A stretch of DNA of 64,000 nt from Dreissena polymorpha (taxonomy: Eukaryota > Mollusca > Bivalvia > Myida > Dreissenidae). How positions within the stretch are numbered: the stretch's first letter is position 1; each line of letters opens with the position of its first letter. Positions 46,001 through 57,414 of the stretch are shown one piece after another. The notes below the pieces were generated by a model. It was not told the origin of the DNA and did not search any database. It was given only the letters and a program-made list of their open reading frames with translations. The stretch spans positions 50,175,280 through 50,239,279 of the forward strand of contig NC_068358.1 in NCBI RefSeq assembly GCF_020536995.1, written 5' to 3'. The translations under genes and the position numbers were made by a program.

Positions 46001-48472
46001 CTGAAAACTAATATGAACATTGCGAAATATAATGGATTTTTTTCTCTGCACAAAGTCAATTCATCACATAAAAACTATTGTGGATTATATTTTTACTCAT
46101 AGTAACTATTACTTCACCGGTATATTATCAAATTATAGATCATTGGTAGGCATATAACAGAAATGTATAACTTAGTTTAAGATAAGGTCAGTAATAAAAC
46201 TTTAAATTTTCTGACTCTTACAAGTGGCATCCTGCCAGGTAATGGTACATTCCTGCAGGCTTATTGTTCAATGACCTTTACCACATATTTTGTTTTATTA
46301 AACGGTATAAGTTGCTGTGAAGTAGTGTATTTTTTAATGAAAGGTACATGTAAAAGTCCCTTCTTGTCGAGTCAAGTAGCAATTGCTTGCAATTTGCTTT
46401 TACGATTACATATTGAACAAAGTTTTGCTTCACAAAATTGTTTTCCAATATCATAATTTTGTATTTTTGACTTGGTCTTTGTCGTTGTTTACAGACATCG
46501 TAAGGTTGACAAGTGTTGTAATGTCTTATTTAACCACCAGATGAAAATGTTGATTGCTTAATGTAAATACCACTTTTTTCAATAATATCAGTGACGTTAA
46601 CAGCTTCACTGCAAGGATTTAAGTACAGATACCAACAGCCACGTGCCTTTTCAAATAATTCTGCAAGTTTTTTTGTTAGTGGTGAATTGAGAACATTCAA
46701 TGGAAGGAGTGTCAACAAGTTATAGGAAATCAGAGGAAACTTAATACTGACCAGAATATTCCGACTCATCGCCTACATCACTGTTTTCAACATGTTCATT
46801 ACCATCCAAATATTCATGTATGATTTTGATTTGATAATTTTTGTTCAATTGTAACTTGTTAATTTTAGACAGAATTTTGACTATCACTGAATCGAATGGA
46901 TTCAACCTCATGAATTACATTAAAAAAATATTTTCTCGAATACTTACATAAGGAATTGTGGTTCATTGATTTCTTCCTGACAATTTTTTCACTTTTTTAA
47001 TTCACAACCTGTTTAACGATGCGGATGATTTGTAAACACATGACTTTTCTTATGATGTATCCTTCCATTTATCAACCTGTATTGAACGTATTATTAACAT
47101 TAAGCAATTTATTTCGCTAAAGGACTTCTCAGTTGTGTACCGCGCCATTTTGCACAATCGGCAAAATGTTTTGAGGGCTTTTGTCGATATCGCAGTCATA
47201 ATTTATATATATATTCAAATATTATCAAATTTCTGCAGAAAACTATTTCATGTGCACGTGTTATATTTACTTAATTAAAGTAGTAAAATCGTTGTTTTCA
47301 TTGCAATCACAGCTTCAAAAGGCGTTTTACCGGCCCTAATCTAATTAACATTTTAAAATCACGTTTTTCTCAACAACGTCATTTGCGCAACAATACCCAC
47401 AATCGCTGCGAACGTCACAATTATCATACCACCGCATTGATATCTGCCTAATATAACGTTGCCTTATATTTTGTTTATATCATGGTCAACAGGAAGTTCT
47501 TATATTAGTCAATGTTTGGAGTAACGTGGGATTTGCAAAAAGTCACTAATTTCTATCAGCATGAATCACGTTAAACAAAACAAATAATTTGATACCAAGA
47601 ACGAACATACTTAATTCTAGTTTAAAGTCATAAACACAAAAACGTTTGTTTTTATTAATGACCACAGCCCGCACTACAGAAGTTAAATGACGTCATCAAT
47701 GGGACAATACATCTTAAATATCGATATAGTCATCGCACTCGTACGTGTTGCACAGAAAGTCAAGACAAATGATAACGGTATGTTAAACCACAACTATTTA
47801 AACACACTATTTAACACGCTTACGTCAATATTGACACCATCATCAAAATGTCAATTTCAATACACATCTCCAAAATGGCGTCTCCAAACTATTCGGTGAA
47901 GTGTATTCTTCGGTTGAATTTGTCGCTGCAGTCCATTCATGATCTCCAATTAAAGACGTTTATAATTAAAGCGGGTGTACTCTTCCCATTCGTAGTGCAA
48001 ACAACTGTTTTCTCTATACAATGTTTAAAATAAGCGATTATTCGTGTCCTCTTTTCGAACGCCGTTGCTACATGTATGTCAACGTGTAAAAGCCGGATTA
48101 GCAAAATCAGTACATTTAAAATATAAAAATGGATTGTTTTGAAGTTCTTTAAGAAAATGTGGTATGATAAACAGAAAAACAGGTTACTGTCCCATCGTTT
48201 TGTAATATATCAGGCTCGGCACGAATAAAATAACGGCTCGGCAAGCCTCGCCGTTATATTATTCTAAACATCGCCTGTTATTCTCTATATATTCCCCAAA
48301 ATGTGTGTGGCGTTTTGTTATCAGCATTGCTTGTCAAAGGGCACACGCGTAAGGAGGAGGTGGGGGTGGTGGTTGCCCAAGTGCTTCCTGCTGATACCTA
48401 ATCGCATACGCGGACACATTTTATATCCGTTTCAGATAAGTATCACTAACCGTACGTTATAACGGCGGGATA
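46001..48472. other. No confident gene; possible upstream pieces of the 45-46 kb fragment
   Basis: Minus-strand frames at 46769-46530 (ARGCWYLYLNPC, DIIEKSGIYI) and about 46455-46330 (GKQFCEAKLCSICNRKSKLQ, with a stop soon after) could be further pieces of the fragment at 45-46 kb but have no decisive motif. A small dyad (AATAACGGCTCGGC / GCCTCGCCGTTATATT) lies at 48228-48262. Confidence 0.3.
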
Positions 48473-48476
48473 TTAA

Positions 48477-49546
48477 TGGGGCCGTTTCACAAATTGAGGC
48501 ATGTATTGAAGTTTGTCGTTAAATGTTTTATATTGATAAATGTAAACATTGGATCTCAAAGCTCTAGTAAAAAAGTAAGTATAAAATCAAAGAAAAAAAA
48601 ATGTAACCCTCAATTGATTTAATTGATATGTATTTGACTACTGCTTCATTGTAATATCGTCAGAAATATCATTTTAATATGAGTGACATTTACCGTGTCA
48701 AGAACGCTCAAATTTTATTGTGCGCTCTTGCGCGCTTTACTGCTCGTTGTTTGTGCGCTTTTTGTGCACAATTCATATGTGCGCTTTTACGTTATTATTG
48801 CACAACGCTATGTGTGCGCTTTTGGGGAGTATAAAAGGCACTGAAAATTCTCATTCGGGGACTCTGAACTTTTTTTTCCTAGGTGTGAGACCTATTTTAT
48901 TTTTCTTATATAAGCATTTAAAATACATTTTTCAATAAGACTTAGCTATTAAAATTCAGACTGAATTTTATAAATACTTAAAAATTGCATTTGTCATCTT
49001 TTTAGAACATTATAAAATAGAAAGTGCAAATACTTAACATGACACATGTACGTGTATATTGCTGTATTATAATGTAAATGTCTGAAAATTAATCTGTCTG
49101 TTAAGAAATATATATATTGAAAGTTGTTATTTATTTATTCGTTATGAATGAATAAAATTTAGAAAGGTTATAAATCTTGAGTTTGTATATTTTTTTGACA
49201 ATTTTAAAACAACTGAATAGGCAAAATGTTTTATCTGTTTATCAGAGTCCATTTTAGTTCCATGTTAAACTTGAACAAAAGCTTCAAGTTTGGAAAAGTT
49301 AAAGAAACTGAAGTAAAATCACAGCTACCGCTCGGCTCGTGACAGTATTCACTCGTTTCGCGTTGCAACGCTTTATGATTTTCAGGTTTTTAAATCGTCA
49401 TACGATTCATATAATGCATATTTTAGAGCATGGTATATGTTCAGTATGACTGTTTCCTCACAAATATTATAACTACAACGAATATTTGCGATTCTGAAAC
49501 TATTTTATTTAATTTTGTAAATTTACCAAAACGTGAAAAGGCCCCT
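48477..49546. mobile_element. TTAA-flanked inverted-repeat element, copy 3, with its core replaced
   Basis: Flanked by TTAA at 48473-48476 and 49547-49550. The outer parts (48477-48612 and about 49345-49546) align with copy 2 in the same orientation (GGCATGTATTGAAGTTTGTC; GTGAAAAGGCCCCT). The middle, including the tRNA-like core, is replaced by about 730 bp of unrelated DNA that contains a GTGCGC-rich cluster. Confidence 0.7.
48718..48832. repeat. GTGCGC-motif cluster
   Basis: Five GTGCGCTTTT/GTGCGCTCTT/GCGCGCTTTA-type boxes at irregular ~15-35 bp spacing, with two GTGCAC/TTGCAC variants. Related to the cluster at 56565-56770. Confidence 0.6.
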
Positions 49547-49550
49547 TTAA

Positions 49551-51980
49551 AGATGCTACAGCGGAATATAATGGTTGCTATGACATTACAATTTTGCACT
49601 TGACACCAAGTAGGTCTCTTTCGCGAATTCAGAACGACGCATGCCGGAACACCGTACAACTGCCCTTTAAATCAAATTCCCAGTGGTACTTTTATGCGAG
49701 TGTATCAGGTCAACTATTCTGTCTTTATCAAACTTACTCGCAACAAAACTATACGACCACAACTTTAAATCGACTACATTTTCATATTTTGCTTAACCTG
49801 AAAATGTGTAAACATTACATTGACTCGTTTGATCAATCTTTAAATCTTTGGTATCCCTTTAAAAGGAGTTGTTCACAGTTTTGCAAAACTATCAATACAA
49901 ATGTATGCATTATATTTAAGTTCAATTACACTTCCGAAAACATGTGATTACTATTCATGTATCGATAATCATGACCGATACAATAATAAAGCTTGTGGAA
50001 CGCTATTCTTCAATAGTTCTGAAAATATTTGTATTACTCAACGGCCACCTGGATGAGTATGGACGAATGGATGGATGGATCCATGAACAGATCAATGAAC
50101 CATTAATGCATGACTGGCCGTCTTTTGGCTGTTAGGACGTTAACTAGTATTACGGCCCCCTCCTTGACCGCAATCGTTTTACCACCCAAGACCAAGCACG
50201 TCTGGAGCCGTCCCTGGTTCTGATATTAAATTATTTGTGTATCTGAATGATAACTGTGTTCCAAATAAAAATTGGAATATATTAGGCGTTGTATGCACGG
50301 CTTTGCTATAGCGTACCATAATGCGTTCGATACTTTTGTATCATCAAATCAATGTTAACATTAACAACACTATTATAATTATTAATATCATCTTTAGAAC
50401 CAGAAATATTATACATACATCAAGGAATAGCCATATTATTACATAAACATCATCAGCTGGAGCAGAATACTATTACCATCGCGACAATCAACACTATACA
50501 ATCTGATTTTGTTTTTGTTTTTGATTCCAATGACGGCAATTTCTTTTATAAAGGTGATGATTGTAATTAAGTAATGGTTTGACGTTGATGAAGCTATTTA
50601 TGATTATGATGATAATGGTGGTGATGATGATTGTTTCAAATTGTATACTCCTAAGTGTCACCGAGTCCGGTGTTAACTAATTACTGTTTACCATCGGTGA
50701 TGGTAAATATTATAAGATTTCGTCATTGTTCGGTAAAACTGTTAGTTAAAAATATCGTGACTTTACTGATAAATAAAAAAGGAATGTATCTTGAAGCAAT
50801 AGTTATCAGATACTAAATGATACAATCGATCTCTCAATGGTTAAGTGTAGGTGAATTAAAATGTTTCAGTTAATATATCAAGATAATATAGACGATCGCT
50901 GTACATCTAATATATTTTACTAACTTGTGCTCGCAAATGTTAAAAATACTATTTAAATTGGTAGTCAATAATTGCTTATAAAACTACTTATTACCAAAAT
51001 ATCACGTTATAATTTAACAATAAGTATGTAGCTATCATCATGTGTAACAAGCGTATTAATGCAAGCTAAATGATGTGCGAGGCTAAGAAAACCATTATTA
51101 AAAACGAAACCCCAGCCCCGCATTATTATTACTTTCTCTATCACAGAAGTCACGTGTAAATATCAAGTAATGGATGTGATTGTACATACCAAAAGGTTGG
51201 GTAATTGTAAGTGGATTATTAACCTGCAAACAACATAGTTAATTAATTACTATTTAATTCGTCATTCTACAAATATCATTTCTACATTTCCCTGTTATGC
51301 ACGCATTATGTATTGAGACATGGTAACCTTTGAATGAAAAACGTGTTATGTTATCACCTATGGTATGATGATAAGAATATTGCTTTGATATCTGTTTGGT
51401 TTGATAGGTCAATTGGTTGTGGATACGGTGTGAATTCAACAATCAAGACATTAAATTGAGATAAGATAATATGAAAATGTATCATACCTCTACATTTACA
51501 TATAGGTATACAGAGGTGCCCGACCTTAATGTCGCACTTGACGTTTTATTTCACAAGATGGAAGATAAATAAATCAACAATCATATCGTAAACGGCACTG
51601 AAGCTCTATGCCGCATCTGGTATGTTGAATGTTGCAAAATATTGTACTGACGCCATATGACGCAATATCAACAATAAATGTCGCAAATCGTACAATTAAT
51701 ATTTTGCAATATAATTGCCATACTTTAAGATCCCGACAATGGGATATTAAGCCGGTGTTTGCCGGGCCGGAATGCATAAGGAAGTAGTCTAACGTACTTT
51801 GCCGGTTTGGGATGTCGGTTTTTAACTTTGGTAAATACCCGAGTAAAGTAAGGGTTAAATCTTTTCGATATGTTGACCATCTGTAGGTCTATAAGTACAT
51901 AGTTCATATTTTAAACATAAGTACACTTTTTCAATTATTTGAAAAGAGAGCTTAGTCCTGTCAAAACCCTCATAATAAGT
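49551..51980. other. No gene seen
   Basis: AT-rich. The 117-codon frame at 49594-49947 has no motif and poor coding character. Short GAT/ATG-rich stretches near 50590-50630. A small GC-rich dyad (GCCGGTGTTTGCCGGGCCGG) at about 51751. Confidence 0.45.
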
Positions 51981-51984
51981 TAAA

Positions 51985-53790
51985 TCATAGATAAAGCATT
52001 TTTATGTTCGCGTTTCAAGTGCTTTAACAACGTAAGAAGCAGTTTGTTTTAATGTCTGTTTGTTTTTGCTTGACAACATTATAAACAATTTATGTACATT
52101 TGGGTGTAGGAAAAAAGTACGTTGTATATATGTGTTTTGTATATCCTGCAATACAGGGCACTTGATTAGGTAATGTTATTCGCTTTCTATTAACCAGTAT
52201 TGCAAATTGGGCAAAGCCGTTGTTGTTTAGTTATACAGCGATATCTGCATGTTTCGATTTCTAGCGGAAGGGTTCCGGATTGAAGTTGGGCAAAACTGCG
52301 GCTAAATTTGCGCACAAATTTCATGTGTAGGTATGATTCGTGCTCGTATTGCGACTTAATATGTGTGTATAGTTCCAATTTGGGAGATGTATTAACGATA
52401 CTCCACAAAATCTGTAAGAATTGTGACTTGGCCCTTTCTGTCAATTCACTTATAATTTTGAGTGGGTTTGTGACATGCTGGTTAATCCAAATGTACTGAA
52501 ATCGGTTTTTGCTAGGTAAGTTCTTTATGTTTTGGGCCGAATTAAAGTCGAGATTTATGTTTGTGTTCAATAAAGAATTATACCATGTTTACGTATCTGG
52601 TGACGGACATTCGTATACTTTTCAGCCACTATTTTAGGCATCGAGTTTGTGAAGTTATACCAATAGGGTAGCGACCGCAATCGCCGAGGCTCGTGATATT
52701 TGTTGTTTTTTCAGCTAATGACTTGTTTGCATACATAGCATAATCAGGAAAACTATTCCAATGTTCATGTCATGTTCATACCATGTTTCAAGTAAGCAAA
52801 CTATTGTAATCGTTTTCAAATACACTGTATGTGCTCAAATGTACTCAATTAAATCGGAGAACTCTTTTTTTGGTAATAGGCCTTTAATATTCCAGCAGCA
52901 CATATTTAAGGAGACAGAAGATTTGTCATTTAGGCCTTGACCTTCACCTTATGCGTTCATTTAAGTGATTTCGTCTACATCCATACTTTCGGCGTTGTCA
53001 CATACATCATGTGCATTTTGGTAACCGTCGATAAGAGGCTGTATAGCTTTGCGTCTACCGATGAAAGTTCTGCTTTTCAAAGTGGGATGTAATCATGTGC
53101 AAGCTTCTCTTTATAGAAATAGCCAAATTTGTCATGCTCTCGAAGGAATCTTAGTGTCTTTCTCTGGGTCTTCGTCAGGTCGTAACCTATACGAATGCCT
53201 TGCTTGCGTAATTCTTCGCGACCTCGTTACGAACGTAACGTGTCGTCCTCAAATCGAAAGGTGAAAATGGCAGAAGAGGGTATCCCTCTTTAGAGCTGTG
53301 AATGCATTGGCTACGTTTTATTTCATCCGCCATCCAGTTTTTTGTTTGTCTTGCGATCCTTAGTTTGTCTTCTATTGCTTTAGATTTATTTTCTTTTTCA
53401 CCAAGCCTTGGATTAATTTACCATCCAAATATCCTAATATTATTCGCAATCGCTTTATGGTTTAAAGATTCGATATTTTCTTGGAGAGTTTTAATAAGAT
53501 CATCATGTTGGTAACATTGGTTTTCCAAATGATCTTCATCTAGTCGAATGCTTTCTGTAAGGTCCTGTATGTCGGAGATATTGCGTTAAATGGCAAAAAT
53601 ACGAGTCCCTGTTTTTTCGCTTTTAGTATTGAATGTTCGTTTAGTTTGACCGTTGACAATTCCCGGTTGCAATATGCCTTCTGTTTACACAGTTGTACTG
53701 CCATAACCGAGCCACATCTATAAGCCACAAGTCAGTACACCAAACTTCTCCTAAGGTTACACAATGTTTATTGCAACACTTGCTACTTGT
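51985..53790 (-). mobile_element. Minus-strand LINE (non-LTR), internally deleted
   Basis: Read on the minus strand: a coiled-coil ORF1 piece at about 53580-53430 (DLTESIRLDEDHLENQ, IKTLQENIESLNHKAIANNI, RIFG); then the start of the ORF2 endonuclease at about 52935-52640 (LNMCCWNIKGLLPKKEFSDL, VCLLETW); then, abruptly, the far C-terminal part at 52570-52000 (LPLEIETCRYRCITKQQRLC and PICNTG, then HYLIKCPVLQDIQNTY). The whole reverse transcriptase between them is missing, and the retained parts carry several stops and frame changes. It is an old, dead copy of a family whose C-terminal 'RxCxxCxxxxxExHxLxxCPxY' motif is common in mollusc LINEs. Confidence 0.65.
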
Positions 53791-55499
53791 TGTCTGCATT
53801 TTCTCACTAAGCTTAACCAGCCGACGTGTGTAACAAAATCCTGACAAAGCAACATTTCTGAGACAGCTGAGACCAGGGGGTGGATCGTACGCAAGTAACT
53901 GGCGTGGCGTAAGTGAGAAAAATAGTAACTGTTGTTAAAAATGGCGGTTAACGAATAATTTTTGTACATTTACCATACTTATTCGGCATAATACTTCCGC
54001 GCAGGATGATCACTGATATCCAGTTAACCTCGGTATAAATCCTGTTGATTAAGTATCAATATGAAAAAAATATTGAAGACTTAATACGCAAGTGCAGTGT
54101 TGTATACGATTGACACGGTTCACTGTATGTGCATTTTTAGACTGTATATAAGGTTTTCGCAGCAGTTTTCATGGAACGGTGGACTCAAGAACCATCATAG
54201 TTTACCTTGCATGCGAACCAAGAGTCTTCTAACAGGCAATCGCAATATATGCATCAAAATTCGATAATTAACCCCCATTTCCATAACTGTTGAGCACAGT
54301 AACCCCACTTTCAGTAACTGGTATTTATGCAAAAGTAACAAAGATATAGGTCAGACACACAATTGTGGACAGGCGGTGTAAAAACTATATGCCTCCCTTC
54401 GCGAGAATTATAAAATTCTCAGTATTTCAATTTAATTGTGGTTTTTGGATTTCTCTTTATGCTACAAACATTAATGTTTCAGGAACCATGAGTTTGAGGT
54501 AAGGACTCCGCACACAAGAAAGTAGGGAACGGTCAGCAACCTCGGCGGAGTTCCGAAAGGCGTTAAGTCCATTCGGGAACACTACAACGTTAATGAAGCA
54601 AAACTACTACATTCTTTAAAACTTGGCATTACTGCAATTGATTCAAACGAACTCAAGATAGAAAACAAACCTTTTTATAATACATGATTTAAAGTGACTT
54701 TGACATTTAAATGGGATACATTTTGACGATGTTTTTCTTTTATTATAAATAAATGATACAATGTAAGCAAATGATACGTTATGCAACAGATATCATTTCA
54801 TGTTAGCAGTATTTGAACATGGAATTATGAAATTTTATGATTTTAACCATTTACCCTTTTCTGAATTGTTAACATTCTTTATAACCGTACTAATTTTATA
54901 AATCATTGTCTTGTTGTGATATATGTATTTGTTATGGTACTGTCAAATGTCATGTAATAAATATTAATGTTAAATAAAAAAATGTAAGTTGACTAGATGC
55001 CCAGGGTTTAAACACGAGTGCAAAGATAAAGTGATTTTGAATCAGTGCAACTATTCGTATTGCATACAAATGGCATTATTGTTCAACATTATTTTGCGCT
55101 GATCAGATGGGTATTTTACTGGTTAAAAATCATGAACAATCCTGGATGTGGACATGAAGCATACCAATTTATATGTTTTTCTTAAATTGTAAAATGCGTA
55201 TCATGCTAAAACGAGTTAGGACATGTATTTGTTATATATAACAATAACAGTGTCTTGACAATATGAGCTGATAAATAGAAAAAGTATTGGTATTTGCTTA
55301 TTAAGAAAGTATATTTTATTCCTTATATTTTAATATCTATGCATACACTTTTGATTTCCAAGATGTCAGAATATTGATCAGTACGATATTTAAAGTAACT
55401 AATACTTGTTTGGAGCAGTAAAAGTTGTTTAACCCGTTTTGCGGCATTGTGTTTTACATGAATGCATGACTATGTATAATATACAACACATTTAAACAT

Positions 55500-56060
55500 T
55501 TTTACACAGACGTGGCAAGAGACTTTCGGAGCATCGTGTCAATTAATATGCTGTTTCAACAGCCTTCCTGTCTTAAACGTTTTTGTACATGTTGCACATG
55601 TAACCTTTCTTTCTTCGTGGTCCGGATGGCTGCATTTGTTCATTCTAAGAATCAATGGCTTTTGTACGACTTCGAACATATTTCACAGATGTATATTTTT
55701 CATCAGAATGTGTACTTCAATGTTGTTGAAGAGCGTATCTTGACTGACATGGCTTCGCACACAGTTTACACGAATTATTCGATGCATGGCCTAGATGAAG
55801 CTCATAATCATTCTTGTTTAAACAATACGTCGTAGTGAACACCTTCCCACACTGACTACAAACTTTTTGACTATCGATGTGCGAACGGGTGTGACGCTGA
55901 AGTGAATTTTTACAATTAAATGGTGTCCATACCTTGGAAAATTGCACACGTAGGTGGATCCACTTAGAAGCTGCATGTGACGCTTTAAAGAGTATGCGAA
56001 CGATGAAGCCGCACTCTTCGCATGTAGGTCGTCTCCGTTTGACGATGACATCTGAAAAAA
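55500..56060 (-). pseudogene. C2H2 zinc-finger remains inside the long-inverted-repeat element
   Basis: Minus-strand frames contain several finger-like segments: FNCKNSLQRHTRSHIDSQKV, CSQCGKVFTT, SCKLCAKPCQSRYALQQH and VTCATCTKTFKTGRLLKQH. The C..C...H...H spacing and linkers are those of tandem C2H2 fingers. It is broken in more than one place. It may be a captured host gene piece or part of the element's own gene. Confidence 0.5.
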
Positions 56061-56564
56061 GACCTGAAATAATTCGCCTAATATGATTAAAGGCTCACCG
56101 ATTTCGAAAAATGACTTTGTTAGACTGCGTTGATTACACATCCAATGACTCCAGCTATATTTGTCCATGAACAATAAGTGTATCTTATCTGTGTGTAGAA
56201 ATAAAAGTTATAAAAATTGCACAATATAGATCCATATTGTATAATTGTAAGGTTTAAACCCTTTCACGGCGGCATTTAGGGGACATTGGATTTTTAATTT
56301 TGAAATATTTCCAAATCTTCAAAAGTGTTCTTGCACAATTCTCACACATTTAAGAGATACTTGTTCTCATGTCTTTCTAATGATAATTTTATGCATCAGC
56401 AACAATTTAACAAGAAAAGTGATATATACGTTAAAATCAGTTTGCTATAGGAAAACAACTTTAACCGTTTAGACGCATGCTTTGTCTAATTATTTGGACT
56501 AAAGTGAATTCTTGTGCACGGAGGTGTGTATAAATGTGTAGAAATGCGGAGGAATTTTCTGTTT

Positions 56565-56770
56565 AAACATGCGCACGTAAAATCAATATGTGCGCAAGTA
56601 AAAAACAATACGAGCGAACGAGAAAGCAATACGTGCGCATGTGATAAAGAGATCAATGAAAAAGTAAAACGTGCGCATGCAGAACGTTAAACATGCGCAC
56701 ATAAATATTAATACGTGCGCACATACATGTAATTCGTGCGCAAATGAAAGTAATACGTCCGCACGTGTAT
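56565..56770. repeat. Repeated GTGCGCA motif cluster
   Basis: About ten boxes of the form (A/G)TGCGCA(C/T/A)GTA, such as CATGCGCACGTA, ATGTGCGCAAGTA, TACGTGCGCATGTG and ATTCGTGCGCAAATG, separated by 10-25 bp of A-rich sequence in roughly regular spacing. Confidence 0.75.
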
Positions 56771-57414
56771 TGTATATATTGCCTTTTTTTATTTTCCCCC
56801 GTACAATGTATTATGACTCCACAAAATATAGTAACACATCACCTATAAGATAAGCAGATCTAAACATGCGTATTTTTATTTTGTTTTCCTTTTTTATATG
56901 TGCACTCTGACTTTTACATAAATACCAGTTACTGAAAGTGGGGTTACTGTGCTCAACAGTTATGGAAATGGCGGTTAATTTTCGAATTTTGATGCATATA
57001 TTGAGATTGCCTGTTGGAAGCATCCTGGCGTTCATACAAGGTAAACTATAATGGCCCTTAAGTCCACCTTTGCATGAAAACTGCCGAGAAAACCTTATAT
57101 ATGGCCGACAAATGCATATATATTAAAGCGTGTACATCATTGACAAATAGACACTTGCGTATAAAGTCTTCAATAACTTGTTTAATATTGATAATGCATC
57201 AACAGGAATTATACCGAGGTTAAATGGACATCAGAAAATCATCCTGCGCGCAAGTATAATGTCAAATACGTATGGTAAATGTACAAACCTTTCAAAAGTT
57301 CCGACGAAAACATTAAAAATCATCCGTTAACCGCCATTTTAAACAACAGTTACTATTTTTCTCACTTACGTCACGCCAGTTACTTGCGTACGATCCACCC
57401 CCTGTGAGACGTAG

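Larger units (their letters stand above)
53874..57404. mobile_element. 3.5-kb element with ~460-490-bp terminal inverted repeats and 6-bp target duplication
   Basis: Left repeat 53874-54335 begins CAGGGGGTGGATCGTACGCA; right repeat 56911-57404 is its reverse complement, ending at 57404. Both ends are flanked by TGAGAC (53868-53873 and 57405-57410). The repeats are clearly related but have diverged by substitutions and indels, so the insertion is not recent. The interior holds broken C2H2 zinc-finger sequence (minus strand) and a GTGCGCA cluster, and no transposase that I recognise. Family uncertain; 6-bp duplications occur in more than one group of DNA elements. Confidence 0.75.

Noticed and set aside
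49594-49947. 117-codon open frame
   Set aside because: No motif, no homologous repeat in the window, AT-rich chance frame next to a TTAA element.
55512-55835. 107-codon plus-strand frame
   Set aside because: It is the antisense shadow of the minus-strand C2H2 zinc-finger remains.
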